From positions 1 to 14,259 of the forward strand of contig JANNKX010000052.1 of the NCBI GenBank assembly GCA_031396505.1: a stretch of DNA of 14,259 nucleotides, in the 5' to 3' direction. Numbering within the stretch: position 1 is the stretch's first letter; each line of letters begins with the position of its first letter. Of this stretch, positions 1-6,900 are shown piece by piece. The translations under genes were made by a program, and so were the position numbers. The notes under the pieces were generated by a model that saw only the letters and a program-made list of their open reading frames with translations, ran no database searches and had not been told where the DNA came from. This stretch comes from JAAFHS01 sp031396505 (GTDB lineage Bacteria > Pseudomonadota > Alphaproteobacteria > Rhodobacterales > Rhodobacteraceae).

Positions 1-173
1 GCCAGATCAATCTCGATATGGTTTTCCTCGCCTCCCGGCCACGGGCAGCGCGGATCGAACGGTTGGCGCGAACAGGTCAGTACGCGCCACCCTTCCGCCC
101 CGAACCGTTTCACCGTCGCATGGCCAATCCCCCGGCTCGCCCCGGTCAGCACAACTGTTTTCTGTTCGCTCAT
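1..173 (-). CDS. SDR family NAD(P)-dependent oxidoreductase, N-terminal part
   Basis: This is the first 57 codons of a gene that runs off the left edge. The product begins MSEQKTVVLTGASRGIG, and TGASRGIG (residues 10-17) is the glycine-rich cofactor-binding motif TGxxxGxG of short-chain dehydrogenases/reductases. It is followed by an alternating hydrophobic strand typical of a Rossmann fold (WRVLTCSRQPF). Family members are soluble NAD(P)H oxidoreductases; the catalytic Tyr-x-x-x-Lys and the substrate-defining region lie outside the window, so no substrate can be named. The ATG at 171-173 is the natural start because the Rossmann motif sits at the usual distance from it; no strong Shine-Dalgarno is visible. 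The gene diverges from argB, with 85 bp between the two start codons that must hold both promoters. Confidence 0.85.
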   Translation of the reverse strand, partial: MSEQKTVVLTGASRGIGHATVKRFGAEGWRVLTCSRQPFDPRCPWPGGEENHIEIDL

Positions 174-258
174 GCCAGAACCCTACCATTTCTGTCAGGT
201 TGGGCAAGCGCTTGGCACGCCCGCCCAAACCCGCTACCAAACCGCAACGGAGGCCCCG

Positions 259-1158
259 ATGAGAAAGCAAACCATGTCCCTGACCGACTCGCTTGCCACC
301 GCCCGCGTGCTGTCCGAGGCGCTCCCTTACATGCAGCGCTATTCGGATGCCGTGGTCGTCGTGAAATTCGGCGGCAATGCCATGGGTGACGAGGCCGCGA
401 TGGCCGAATTCGCCCGTGACATCGTCCTGATGCGGCAGGTTGGCGTGAACCCCGTCGTCGTGCATGGTGGTGGGCCGATGATCAACCAGATGCTGGAAAA
501 GCTTGGCATCAAATCCGAATTCGTGCGCGGCAAACGGGTGACGGACAAGGCCACGGTCGAAGTGGTGGAAATGATCCTGTCCGGCCTTGTGAACAAGCGC
601 ATCGTGCAGGCCATCAACGATCAGGGTGGGCGCGCCGTGGGCATTTCCGGCAAGGATGACGATCTGATGGTTTGCGTGGCGGATGACCCCGAACTGGGTT
701 TTGTCGGCCGCCCGGTCGAAATGAATGTGCAGGTTCTGCGCGATCTGTATGCTGCAGGCATTATCCCCGTGGTGGCCCCGGTGGCCACGGGAATGGAAGA
801 TAATGAAACCTTCAACGTCAACGGCGACACGGCGGCGGGGGCCATCGCAGGCGCGCTGCAGGCCGACCGTTTGCTGCTGCTGACCGATGTATCCGGCGTC
901 AAGAATGCGGCGGGCGAGGTGATGACGCAGATCACCCCAGATGAGGTGCGCGCAATGATTGCCGACGGGTCGATCAGTGGCGGCATGATCCCGAAAACCG
1001 AAACCGCCCTTGCTGCCATCGCACAGGGCGTGCGCGCCGTCACCATTCTTGACGGGCGCATCCCGAATGCATGCCTGCTCGAACTGTTCACCGACCACGG
1101 CGCAGGCTCGCAAATCCGCTCGACCGAACCGCGCATCAAACCACGCGTGCGGCGCTAG
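259..1158 (+). CDS. argB: Acetylglutamate kinase (ArgB)
   Basis: Cytoplasmic kinase that phosphorylates N-acetyl-L-glutamate with ATP, the second step of arginine biosynthesis. The 299 residues match the family's usual length. Visible amino-acid-kinase signatures: KFGGNAM around K36, the glycine loop HGGGPMINQML (69-79), NVNGDTAAGAIAGAL (186-200) that binds substrate and nucleotide, LLTDVSGV (207-214), and GGMIPK (241-246) with the second conserved lysine. I chose ATG 259 because GGAGG (249-253) lies 5 nt upstream; the ATG at 274 would be 20 nt from it, and an in-frame start at 172 would overlap the divergent SDR start. A weak promoter-like TTGGCA-17-TACCAA sits at 212-240. The fatty acid hydroxylase gene follows after 32 nt and may be cotranscribed. 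No other arginine gene is present. Confidence 0.96.
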   Translation: MRKQTMSLTDSLATARVLSEALPYMQRYSDAVVVVKFGGNAMGDEAAMAEFARDIVLMRQVGVNPVVVHGGGPMINQMLEKLGIKSEFVRGKRVTDKATVEVVEMILSGLVNKRIVQAINDQGGRAVGISGKDDDLMVCVADDPELGFVGRPVEMNVQVLRDLYAAGIIPVVAPVATGMEDNETFNVNGDTAAGAIAGALQADRLLLLTDVSGVKNAAGEVMTQITPDEVRAMIADGSISGGMIPKTETALAAIAQGVRAVTILDGRIPNACLLELFTDHGAGSQIRSTEPRIKPRVRR

Positions 1159-1190
1159 TTTTTCAGGTCCGCCTGCCCTAGATTGCAATC

Positions 1191-1982
1191 ATGGCAAATA
1201 CCGATACCCTGCGCCTTGTGATCTTTGTGTCGCTGTTCGCGGCATTCGCGGCGTTGGAATGGCTGTCGCCACGCCGCACGGCCCGCCTGCCCCGCACGCA
1301 TCGCTGGGCCACAAATGGCGCGATGATGGTTCTGGGCGCGTTGTTTTTGCGTGCCTTGGCCGTGCTGTTGCCCCTGCTGGCCGTGGGGGCCGCACTGGAT
1401 GCGGCGCAAATCGGCTGGGGGCTGTTCAACGTGCTGGACTGGAACCCGTGGATTGAAGGCGCACTGGCCTTTCTGATCCTTGATCTGGCGATCTGGACGC
1501 AGCATCTGATCACACACCGCATCCCCCTTTTGTGGCGGTTTCACCGCGTGCATCACGCCGACGGCGATTTCGATGTCACCACCGCAATCCGCTTTCACCC
1601 CGTTGAAATCGCGGCCTCCATGCTGGTGAAAATCGCCGTGATCTATGCGCTTGGGCCGTCGGCGGCGGCGGTTGTCGTGTTCGAGGTCGCCCTGAACGGC
1701 ACCGCCTTGTTCAACCACGCCAACCTTGCCCTGCCCCACTGGCTGGACCGCGCCCTGCGGCTGGTGCTGGTCACGCCTGACATGCACCGCGTACATCATT
1801 CGACGATCCGCGCCGAACATGACACCAATTTCGGCTTTTGCCTGTCGGTCTGGGACCGCCTGTTTCGCACCTATCGCGCCCAGCCCGCGCAGGGCCATGA
1901 TGCGATGACCATCGGGTTAGACTGGCAGGACGACCGCCCGGCGCGACTGGGGTGGAGCCTGCTGCTCCCCTTCCGGAAATGA
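1191..1982 (+). CDS. Sterol desaturase/fatty acid hydroxylase family membrane protein
   Basis: Integral membrane di-iron oxygenase-type protein, 263 residues. The histidine clusters expected of the fatty acid hydroxylase superfamily are all visible: HLITH (105-109, HxxxH), HRVHH (118-122, HxxHH), a single His in RFHP (136), FNH (174-176) and MHRVHH (198-203), followed by the typical NFG (213-215). Hydrophobic stretches at about 8-24, 44-68, 90-104 and 144-168 are probable membrane segments. Family members use O2 and external electrons to hydroxylate or desaturate lipids, sterols or carotenoids; the substrate cannot be read from the sequence. The ATG at 1191 has no clear Shine-Dalgarno. The stop overlaps the next start as ATGA (1979-1982), so translation is likely coupled to the 4Fe-4S protein, a possible but unproven electron donor. 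Confidence 0.88.
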   Translation: MANTDTLRLVIFVSLFAAFAALEWLSPRRTARLPRTHRWATNGAMMVLGALFLRALAVLLPLLAVGAALDAAQIGWGLFNVLDWNPWIEGALAFLILDLAIWTQHLITHRIPLLWRFHRVHHADGDFDVTTAIRFHPVEIAASMLVKIAVIYALGPSAAAVVVFEVALNGTALFNHANLALPHWLDRALRLVLVTPDMHRVHHSTIRAEHDTNFGFCLSVWDRLFRTYRAQPAQGHDAMTIGLDWQDDRPARLGWSLLLPFRK

Positions 1983-2608
1983 TCGACGCCCGCCTTGCCC
2001 CGCATCACCTGACCATCCTTGGTGGCTTTCACGCAACGCCCGATGACGCGCTGCCAAAGGGCACCCAGACCCTGCTGATGATCGGCCCGGGTGACGGGTA
2101 CTGGCCGCATCTGCAATCGCAGCCCGAATGGGATGGCGCACCCGATCCGGTTGATCGTTGGTCGCGCCGTGTGATTGGAACCATCGCCTGCGATCTGGGG
2201 GCAAAGGCACTATTTCCCTTTGGCGGTGCGCCCTACCACCCGTTCTACAAATGGGCCCTGCGCACTGGGCGCGTTTGGGAAAGCCCGGTGCGCCTGCTGG
2301 TGCACGATACCCAAGGTCTGATGGTCAGCTTTCGTGGCGCGCTTGCGCTGAAAACACGGCTCGATCTGCCCGCCCCCACCACGCGGCCCTGCGACGCCTG
2401 CGCCAAACCCTGCCTCACCGCCTGCCCGGCGGATGCCCTGACAGGCGCAGGTTACACTCTGCCCGCCTGCCACGCCTATCTTGATACCCCGCCCGGCGTT
2501 ATCTGCATGTCACAGGGCTGTGCTGTGCGCCGTGCTTGCCCCCTGTCGCAAAGCTATGCAAGGATGCCTGAACACTCCGCTTATCATATGGGACAATTTC
2601 ACAAATGA
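1979..2608 (+). CDS. 4Fe-4S ferredoxin-type protein, two-cluster, QueG C-terminus-like
   Basis: A 209-residue soluble protein with eight clustered cysteines in its C-terminal third: C138, C141, C145, C149 followed by Pro (CxxCxxxCxxxCP), then C164, C176, C181 and C187 followed by Pro. This is enough for two [4Fe-4S] clusters and resembles the ferredoxin-like module of epoxyqueuosine reductase QueG. The N-terminal 130 residues do not show a cobalamin-binding reductase of QueG size, so I do not call it QueG. Proteins of this kind are usually annotated only as ferredoxin-like. The start is ATG 1979, which overlaps the hydroxylase stop as ATGA; an in-frame upstream ATG at 1952 would lie deep inside the hydroxylase gene. 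The 3' end overlaps the phosphatase start in the same way (2605-2608). An electron-transfer role, perhaps to the di-iron hydroxylase, is inference. Confidence 0.8.
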   Translation: MIDARLAPHHLTILGGFHATPDDALPKGTQTLLMIGPGDGYWPHLQSQPEWDGAPDPVDRWSRRVIGTIACDLGAKALFPFGGAPYHPFYKWALRTGRVWESPVRLLVHDTQGLMVSFRGALALKTRLDLPAPTTRPCDACAKPCLTACPADALTGAGYTLPACHAYLDTPPGVICMSQGCAVRRACPLSQSYARMPEHSAYHMGQFHK

Positions 2609-3108
2609 AGCGCCTGATCCTGACGCGCCACGCGAAATCCAGCTGGGACGACCCCCTGATGGCCGACCATGACCGCCCCCTGAACGACCGTGGGCAGGCT
2701 GCGGCGGCAGACCTTGGCCAATGGCTCGCGACGCGCGGCTATGTGCCCGACGAAGTGTTGTGTTCAGACAGCCTGCGCACCCGCAAAACATGGAGCGGTT
2801 TGGCCCCCGCCCTGCCCGGCACACCCATTCTGGAACTGAAACCGGCGCTCTATCACGCTGGCCCCGATGTGATGCTTGCCGTGCTGCGCCATGCCAGGGG
2901 CAACACCGTGATGATGATTGGCCATAACCCCGGCATCGCCGAATTCGCCGCGCGCATCACCGCGCAAGCCCCCCTGAACACCGAATTCGTCCGCTATCCG
3001 ACCGGGGCCACGACTGTGATTGATTTCGCTGTCGCCGACTGGGCCGATGTGGCATGGGGCGCTGGCAGCACGCTCGATTTCATCGTGCCGCGCGAATTGG
3101 CAGTATAG
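2605..3108 (+). CDS. SixA-type histidine phosphatase family protein
   Basis: A 167-residue member of the histidine phosphatase (phosphoglycerate mutase-like) superfamily. The phosphate-accepting motif LTRHAKSSWDD lies at the very N-terminus (R8, H9), the usual PLNDRGQ (25-31) follows, SDSLRTRKT (54-62) carries a phosphate-binding arginine, and the second catalytic histidine is H107 in MIGHNPG. The short single-domain form with the RHAKS opening matches SixA-like proteins, which dephosphorylate phosphohistidine in E. coli; the target here is unknown. The start overlaps the stop of the Fe-S protein gene (ATGA), so the two are translationally linked. The gene for a 52-residue protein starts 10 nt after the stop. 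Confidence 0.88.
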   Translation: MKRLILTRHAKSSWDDPLMADHDRPLNDRGQAAAADLGQWLATRGYVPDEVLCSDSLRTRKTWSGLAPALPGTPILELKPALYHAGPDVMLAVLRHARGNTVMMIGHNPGIAEFAARITAQAPLNTEFVRYPTGATTVIDFAVADWADVAWGAGSTLDFIVPRELAV

Positions 3109-3117
3109 GTGACGGCG

Positions 3118-3276
3118 ATGGACTACGGCAAATCAGGCAGCCCCAAACCGGGCAAATTTCGCCCCGGCAACGACGACGCCATTCCGCATGACAATGGCAA
3201 TGTTGGCCGCCCTACCAAAGAGGAATTGCTGGCGCGGATGAAGGCGGCAGCCGAGGCGAAGAAGAAGACGCAGTAG
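3118..3276 (+). CDS. Small basic hypothetical protein, 52 residues
   Basis: Short reading frame encoding 52 residues, beginning MDYGKSGSPKPGKFRPGN and ending in a lysine/alanine-rich tail (LLARMKAAAEAKKKTQ). The N-terminal half is rich in Gly, Pro, Asn and Asp and probably disordered; the C-terminal half looks helical and basic. An AGGTGA Shine-Dalgarno (3107-3112) overlaps the phosphatase stop and lies 5 nt before the ATG. This, the tight spacing and the coding-like composition support a real gene. A GTG at 3109, in frame, is an alternative start adding three residues. I do not recognise a domain. It is the last gene of the plus-strand cluster; nothing in it suggests a signal peptide or membrane segment. 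Confidence 0.65.
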   Translation: MDYGKSGSPKPGKFRPGNDDAIPHDNGNVGRPTKEELLARMKAAAEAKKKTQ

Positions 3277-3319
3277 TTGCCCTACACGGCTGATCTGCCT
3301 GCCATCTTCTTCTCTGTTC

Positions 3320-3390
3320 AAATATCCCGGGGTGAGCCAGAGGCTTCGCCATCGGTTCAAGAAACCTCTGGCTTGGGGGGCAGAGCCCCC
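3320..3390. repeat. REP-like double hairpin in a convergent gap
   Basis: Between the end of the small basic gene and the convergent bztD end lie two inverted repeats. AGCCAGAGG (3335-3343) pairs with CCTCTGGCT (3365-3373) across 21 nt, and a perfect 6-bp stem GGGGGC-AGA-GCCCCC occupies 3376-3390. They are preceded by AAATATCCCGGGGTGAG (3320-3336). From memory, intergenic elements of this style (ATATCCCGGGG followed by a GGGGGC...GCCCCC hairpin) recur in Rhodobacteraceae genomes. Only this copy is in the window, so membership in a repeat family is inference. Neither strand shows a clean U-tract after the stem, so it is not a textbook intrinsic terminator, though its place suggests a role in 3'-end formation for both flanking transcripts. 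Confidence 0.5.
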
Positions 3391-3403
3391 GGCCACGGTC
3401 GGC

Positions 3404-4171
3404 TCAATGCCCCAAAATCTGGCTCAGGAACAGTTTCGTCCTCTCCGACTGCGGGTTATTGAAGAACTCCTTCGGTTCGTTCTGTTCCACGATCTGGCCC
3501 TGATCCATAAAGATCACCCGGTTGGCCACGGCCTGCGCGAACCCCATCTCATGGGTCACGCACAGCATCGTCATACCTTCCTGTGCCAGTTCGATCATTG
3601 TATCCAGCACTTCCTTGATCATCTCAGGATCCAGCGCCGATGTCGGCTCGTCAAACAGCATGATCCGCGGCTTCATGCACAGGCTCCGTGCAATCGCCAC
3701 GCGCTGCTGCTGACCGCCCGATAACTGGCCGGGATACTTATGCGCCTGTTCCGGGATCTTCACCTTTTTCAGGAAATGCATCGCCACTTCCTCCGCCTCG
3801 CGTTTCGGCGTCTTGCGCACCCAGATCGGCGCCAGCGTCAGATTCTCCAGGATCGTCAGATGCGGAAACAGGTTGAAATGCTGAAACACCATCCCCACTT
3901 CCGACCGCACCTTGTCGATGTTCTTCAGATCATTCGTCAATTCCGTGCCATCCACCACGATCTGGCCCTGCTGGTGTTCCTCCAGCCGGTTGATGCACCG
4001 GATCAACGTCGATTTCCCCGATCCTGACGGCCCGCAGATCACGATCCGTTCGCCCTTCATCACCGTTATGTTGATGTCGCGCAGCACATGGAACGTGCCA
4101 TACCACTTGTTCATCCCCGTGATCTGGATCGCGGTCTCGTCGCTGACTTGCATCTTGGCTGTCGTGTTCAT
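3404..4171 (-). CDS. bztD: Amino acid ABC transporter ATP-binding protein (BztD/AapP)
   Basis: ATPase subunit, 255 residues, of a polar amino acid ABC importer, acting as a dimer on the inner face of the membrane. All catalytic motifs are intact: Walker A GPSGSGKST (47-55), Q-loop Q97 in VFQHFNLFPH, ABC signature LSGGQQQR (150-157), Walker B IMLFDE (170-175), D-loop SALD (178-181) and switch His207 in VTHEMG. It is closest to the PAAT-family subunits BztD of Rhodobacter and AapP of Rhizobium, which drive uptake of glutamate, glutamine, aspartate and asparagine. It is the last gene of the bzt operon; its start is 9 nt after the bztC stop, and AAGGA overlapping that stop serves as Shine-Dalgarno with 6-nt spacing. 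Confidence 0.95.
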   Translation of the reverse strand: MNTTAKMQVSDETAIQITGMNKWYGTFHVLRDINITVMKGERIVICGPSGSGKSTLIRCINRLEEHQQGQIVVDGTELTNDLKNIDKVRSEVGMVFQHFNLFPHLTILENLTLAPIWVRKTPKREAEEVAMHFLKKVKIPEQAHKYPGQLSGGQQQRVAIARSLCMKPRIMLFDEPTSALDPEMIKEVLDTMIELAQEGMTMLCVTHEMGFAQAVANRVIFMDQGQIVEQNEPKEFFNNPQSERTKLFLSQILGH

Positions 4172-4180
4172 GGCTGATCC

Positions 4181-5488
4181 TTACCGATGATCGGTTTTAA
4201 GCTTGTTTTCCAGATACATCGAATAGCGCGACATCCCGAAGCAGAAGACAAAGAAGATGGCACCCACAAAGATGTAGGGCTCCCAGTAGATACCCTTCCA
4301 GTTGATGTCGGCCCGCACCACGTTGGTCACCCCGCGCAGCGGATCAAGCAGCCCCACAAACGACACCAGCGTGGTATCCTTGAACAGCCCGATAAACGTC
4401 GACACGATCGACGGGATCGAGATTTTCAACGCTTGCGGCAGAATGATCAACCGCTGTGCGCGCCAGTAATCAAGGCCAAGCGCATCCGCCGCCTCGTATT
4501 GCCCGCGCGGCAAGGCCGCAAGACCACCCCGGATCACCTCGGCGAGGTAAGCCGCCGAAAACAGCGTCACAAGGATGATCACCCGCAGAATGATGTCAAA
4601 GCTGGTGCCCTTGGGCAGGAAATATTGCAACAGCAACGATGCCGTGAACAGCAGCGTAATCAGCGGCACCCCCCGGATAAACTCGATGAACCCCACGCAC
4701 AGGGTTTTCACGATCAACATGTCCGACTGCCGACCAAGCGCCAGAAGGATTCCCAACGGCAGCGAAAACGAAATCGCCGTCACGCCAATGGTAATCGCCA
4801 GCAAAAAGCCACCAAACTGGTCGCTGGTCACCGGCGACAGCCCCCATGGCATCAGGCCCGCCAAAAAGTTGGCCAGCGGCGCACCCAGAAACAGCCACCA
4901 GATGACCGCTGCCACAACCCCCGCCCCGGCACCGGGCGAAACACCGATGATCGGCTGCGCCAGGCGGTACACCACCACCAGCACGACAAAGCCCAGCATC
5001 CCCACGACCGGCGCCCAGACTGACCCGCCCCACAACAGGAAAAAGCAGATTGCCGGAAACAGCACGGTCAACCACAACAGCTTTTTTGGCACCGCACTGA
5101 ACAACACCGGCGCGAAGGCCGTCAGCATCAACAGGAATGCCAGCACAGGCCGCCAGTACTGATCCTGCGGGTAAAACCCGAACAGCCACTGATGCCACCG
5201 CTCCCGGATCAGGGCCCAACACGCCCCCGATGCGCCCTCGCCCGCGTTCGCCGCAATGATCGCACGGCATTCGGCCAGCGAATTGGCGTTCCATACCCCG
5301 TTCAGCAGCCATGGCAGCAGCGCCTGCAACAGGTAATACAACACCACAAACCCCGCCAACGTCAGGATCGTGTTGAAAGGCCCGGAAAACAGGTTGGTCT
5401 GCACCCATTTCACCGCCCCGCGTTCCGTCAGCGGGGCCGTCTGTTGCGGCAGCATTTCGGTGCGGACATAGCGATGCGTCACAGCCAT
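4181..5488 (-). CDS. bztC: Amino acid ABC transporter permease (BztC/AapM)
   Basis: Inner-membrane permease of 435 residues that pairs with BztB to form the translocation channel. The C-terminal half is the conserved BPD-type permease domain, with the EAA loop around EAADALGLDYWRAQRLIILP, which docks on the ATPase BztD. The N-terminal half carries several extra hydrophobic segments (for example VVLYYLLQALLPWLL and a run of segments after FYPQDQYWRP). Such an extended N-terminus is usual for the Bzt/Aap subfamily and makes these permeases much longer than ordinary 220-residue PAAT permeases. The start ATG lies one nucleotide after the bztB stop, and AAGGAG (5496-5501, minus strand) inside the end of bztB is the ribosome-binding site, so the two permeases are probably made in a coupled way. 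Confidence 0.93.
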   Translation of the reverse strand: MAVTHRYVRTEMLPQQTAPLTERGAVKWVQTNLFSGPFNTILTLAGFVVLYYLLQALLPWLLNGVWNANSLAECRAIIAANAGEGASGACWALIRERWHQWLFGFYPQDQYWRPVLAFLLMLTAFAPVLFSAVPKKLLWLTVLFPAICFFLLWGGSVWAPVVGMLGFVVLVVVYRLAQPIIGVSPGAGAGVVAAVIWWLFLGAPLANFLAGLMPWGLSPVTSDQFGGFLLAITIGVTAISFSLPLGILLALGRQSDMLIVKTLCVGFIEFIRGVPLITLLFTASLLLQYFLPKGTSFDIILRVIILVTLFSAAYLAEVIRGGLAALPRGQYEAADALGLDYWRAQRLIILPQALKISIPSIVSTFIGLFKDTTLVSFVGLLDPLRGVTNVVRADINWKGIYWEPYIFVGAIFFVFCFGMSRYSMYLENKLKTDHR

Positions 5489-5489
5489 C

Positions 5490-6767
5490 TCAACGCTCCT
5501 TCAACTGAATGGATCGGTTGTAGATATTGGCGACGGATGAAATCAGCAGGCTAAGGATCAGATAGTTCAACATCATCAACAGCATGCATTCCAACTCGCG
5601 CCCCGTCTGGTTCAGGGTGATCCCCCCCAGCGTGCCGCGCAGGTCAAGGTAACTGACCGCAATCCCCAAGGACGTGTTCTTCGTCAGGTTCAGGTATTGG
5701 CTGATCAGCGGGGGAATGATCACCCGCAACGCCTGCGGCAGGATCACAAGGTTCATCGTGCGCCCCGGGCGCAGACCAAGGGCCGCTGATGCCTCGGATT
5801 GCCCACGGCTGATCGCCTGAATGCCCGCGCGCACGATTTCCGCGATAAACGCGCTGGTATACAGCACAAGTGCGACCAGCAGCGATGTATAGGCATGCTG
5901 CAACAGCACCCCGCCCGAAAAGTTGAACTTGCCCAGAACCGGATATTCCAGATGAAACCCAAGGGCCACCATCAGCACAAGGAACGGCCCCGCCAGCACC
6001 AGCACCGATTGCCACCATGTCACAGGCCGCACGCCGGTTTCTTCCTGCATCACCCGCGCGCGGTTCACGATGATACGGTTCACCCAGAAACTGCCCAGAA
6101 TGACAATCAGTGTCGCCAGAAACGTCAGGTTCACCGACATGAACCCCAGATCAAGCGATCCCAGCGGGCGCGCGAACAACGGCAAAGGCGCATTGATCCC
6201 GCGTGAGGTCAGCGCGACACTGTCGCCCAGCCACATGCTGGCCACTGGTGCCTCGCCCGCCGCCTGCATCTCCGCGGTGACCACGAAATCGCGCGGCTCG
6301 GGCGTCAGTTCGCGCATCGGCACCGCAATGATCAAAATCCACAGCAGCAGCGGAATGTTGCGAAAAATCTCGACGTAAACCGTCATCAGGCGGCCAATCA
6401 GCCAGTTCTTCGACAGGCGCAGCACACCCACGATGACACCAAGGATCGTCGCCAGCATGCAGCCCGGAATGGCCACCGCAAGGGTATTGGCAAGCCCGAC
6501 CATCCAGGCCCGAAAGTGATCATTGTCATTGGTGTAAGGGATCAGCGTCTGTTCAATGTCATACCCTGCGCGCTGCCACAGGAAGGCAAAACTGAACACC
6601 TTGCCCTTGGCCGCCAGATTTTCGATGACATTGTTCAACAGCCATGCCACGCCAAGCCCGAACAGAACCAGCACCACGATCTGAATCGTGTACGACCGAT
6701 AGCGCGTGTCATAGATAAGCTGTGAAAGCCGAAAGCCATCTTTCGGCACATCTGCGGCTATCGCCAT
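5490..6767 (-). CDS. bztB: Amino acid ABC transporter permease (BztB/AapQ)
   Basis: Inner-membrane permease of 425 residues, the first of the two channel subunits. A transmembrane segment near the N-terminus (IQIVVLVLFGLGVAWLL) is followed by a periplasmic part and then the BPD transport domain, beginning near WMVGLANTLAVAIPG. The cytoplasmic EAA loop (EASAALGLRPGRTMNLVILP) is well conserved. The subunit lies between the substrate-binding protein gene, 133 bp upstream, and bztC, which starts 1 nt after its stop. An AGGGGG stretch just upstream of ATG 6767 is the likely Shine-Dalgarno. Together with BztA, BztC and BztD it should form a glutamate/glutamine/aspartate/asparagine importer; specificity is inferred from family resemblance, not read from the permease. 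Confidence 0.93.
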   Translation of the reverse strand: MAIAADVPKDGFRLSQLIYDTRYRSYTIQIVVLVLFGLGVAWLLNNVIENLAAKGKVFSFAFLWQRAGYDIEQTLIPYTNDNDHFRAWMVGLANTLAVAIPGCMLATILGVIVGVLRLSKNWLIGRLMTVYVEIFRNIPLLLWILIIAVPMRELTPEPRDFVVTAEMQAAGEAPVASMWLGDSVALTSRGINAPLPLFARPLGSLDLGFMSVNLTFLATLIVILGSFWVNRIIVNRARVMQEETGVRPVTWWQSVLVLAGPFLVLMVALGFHLEYPVLGKFNFSGGVLLQHAYTSLLVALVLYTSAFIAEIVRAGIQAISRGQSEASAALGLRPGRTMNLVILPQALRVIIPPLISQYLNLTKNTSLGIAVSYLDLRGTLGGITLNQTGRELECMLLMMLNYLILSLLISSVANIYNRSIQLKER

Positions 6768-6861
6768 GTAACCCCCTGTCTTCGTCGGCGCCCCCGGATG
6801 GTCCGGTTTGATGTGAGGTCTGCTGCCTCAGGCCCGCAAAGATCGTCTGAATATCAAAGGT

Positions 6862-6893
6862 TTGCGGCGCGCCAGTCACCCGGCGCGCCGCAA
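6862..6893 (-). promoter_or_regulatory. Perfect 12-bp hairpin between bztA and bztB
   Basis: TTGCGGCGCGCC (6862-6873) and GGCGCGCCGCAA (6882-6893) form a perfect 12-bp stem with an 8-nt loop. It begins 7 nt after the bztA stop codon on the transcribed strand. No U-tract follows, so it looks like an mRNA-stabilising or processing hairpin, or a partial terminator, rather than a full terminator. Hairpins in this position commonly allow the abundant periplasmic binding protein to be made in excess over the membrane subunits; that role is inference here. Confidence 0.8.
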
Positions 6894-6900
6894 GATCAGA

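Noticed and set aside
7..1188. Long minus-strand open frame (393 codons) opposite argB
   Set aside because: It is antisense to a complete, motif-bearing argB, shows no recognisable domain, is rich in His/Arg/Gly typical of antisense frames in GC-rich DNA, and would run across the divergent SDR start.
4187..5023. Plus-strand frame of 278 codons opposite bztC
   Set aside because: Extreme Arg/Gln/His content and no hydrophobic or domain structure; a shadow of the permease gene.
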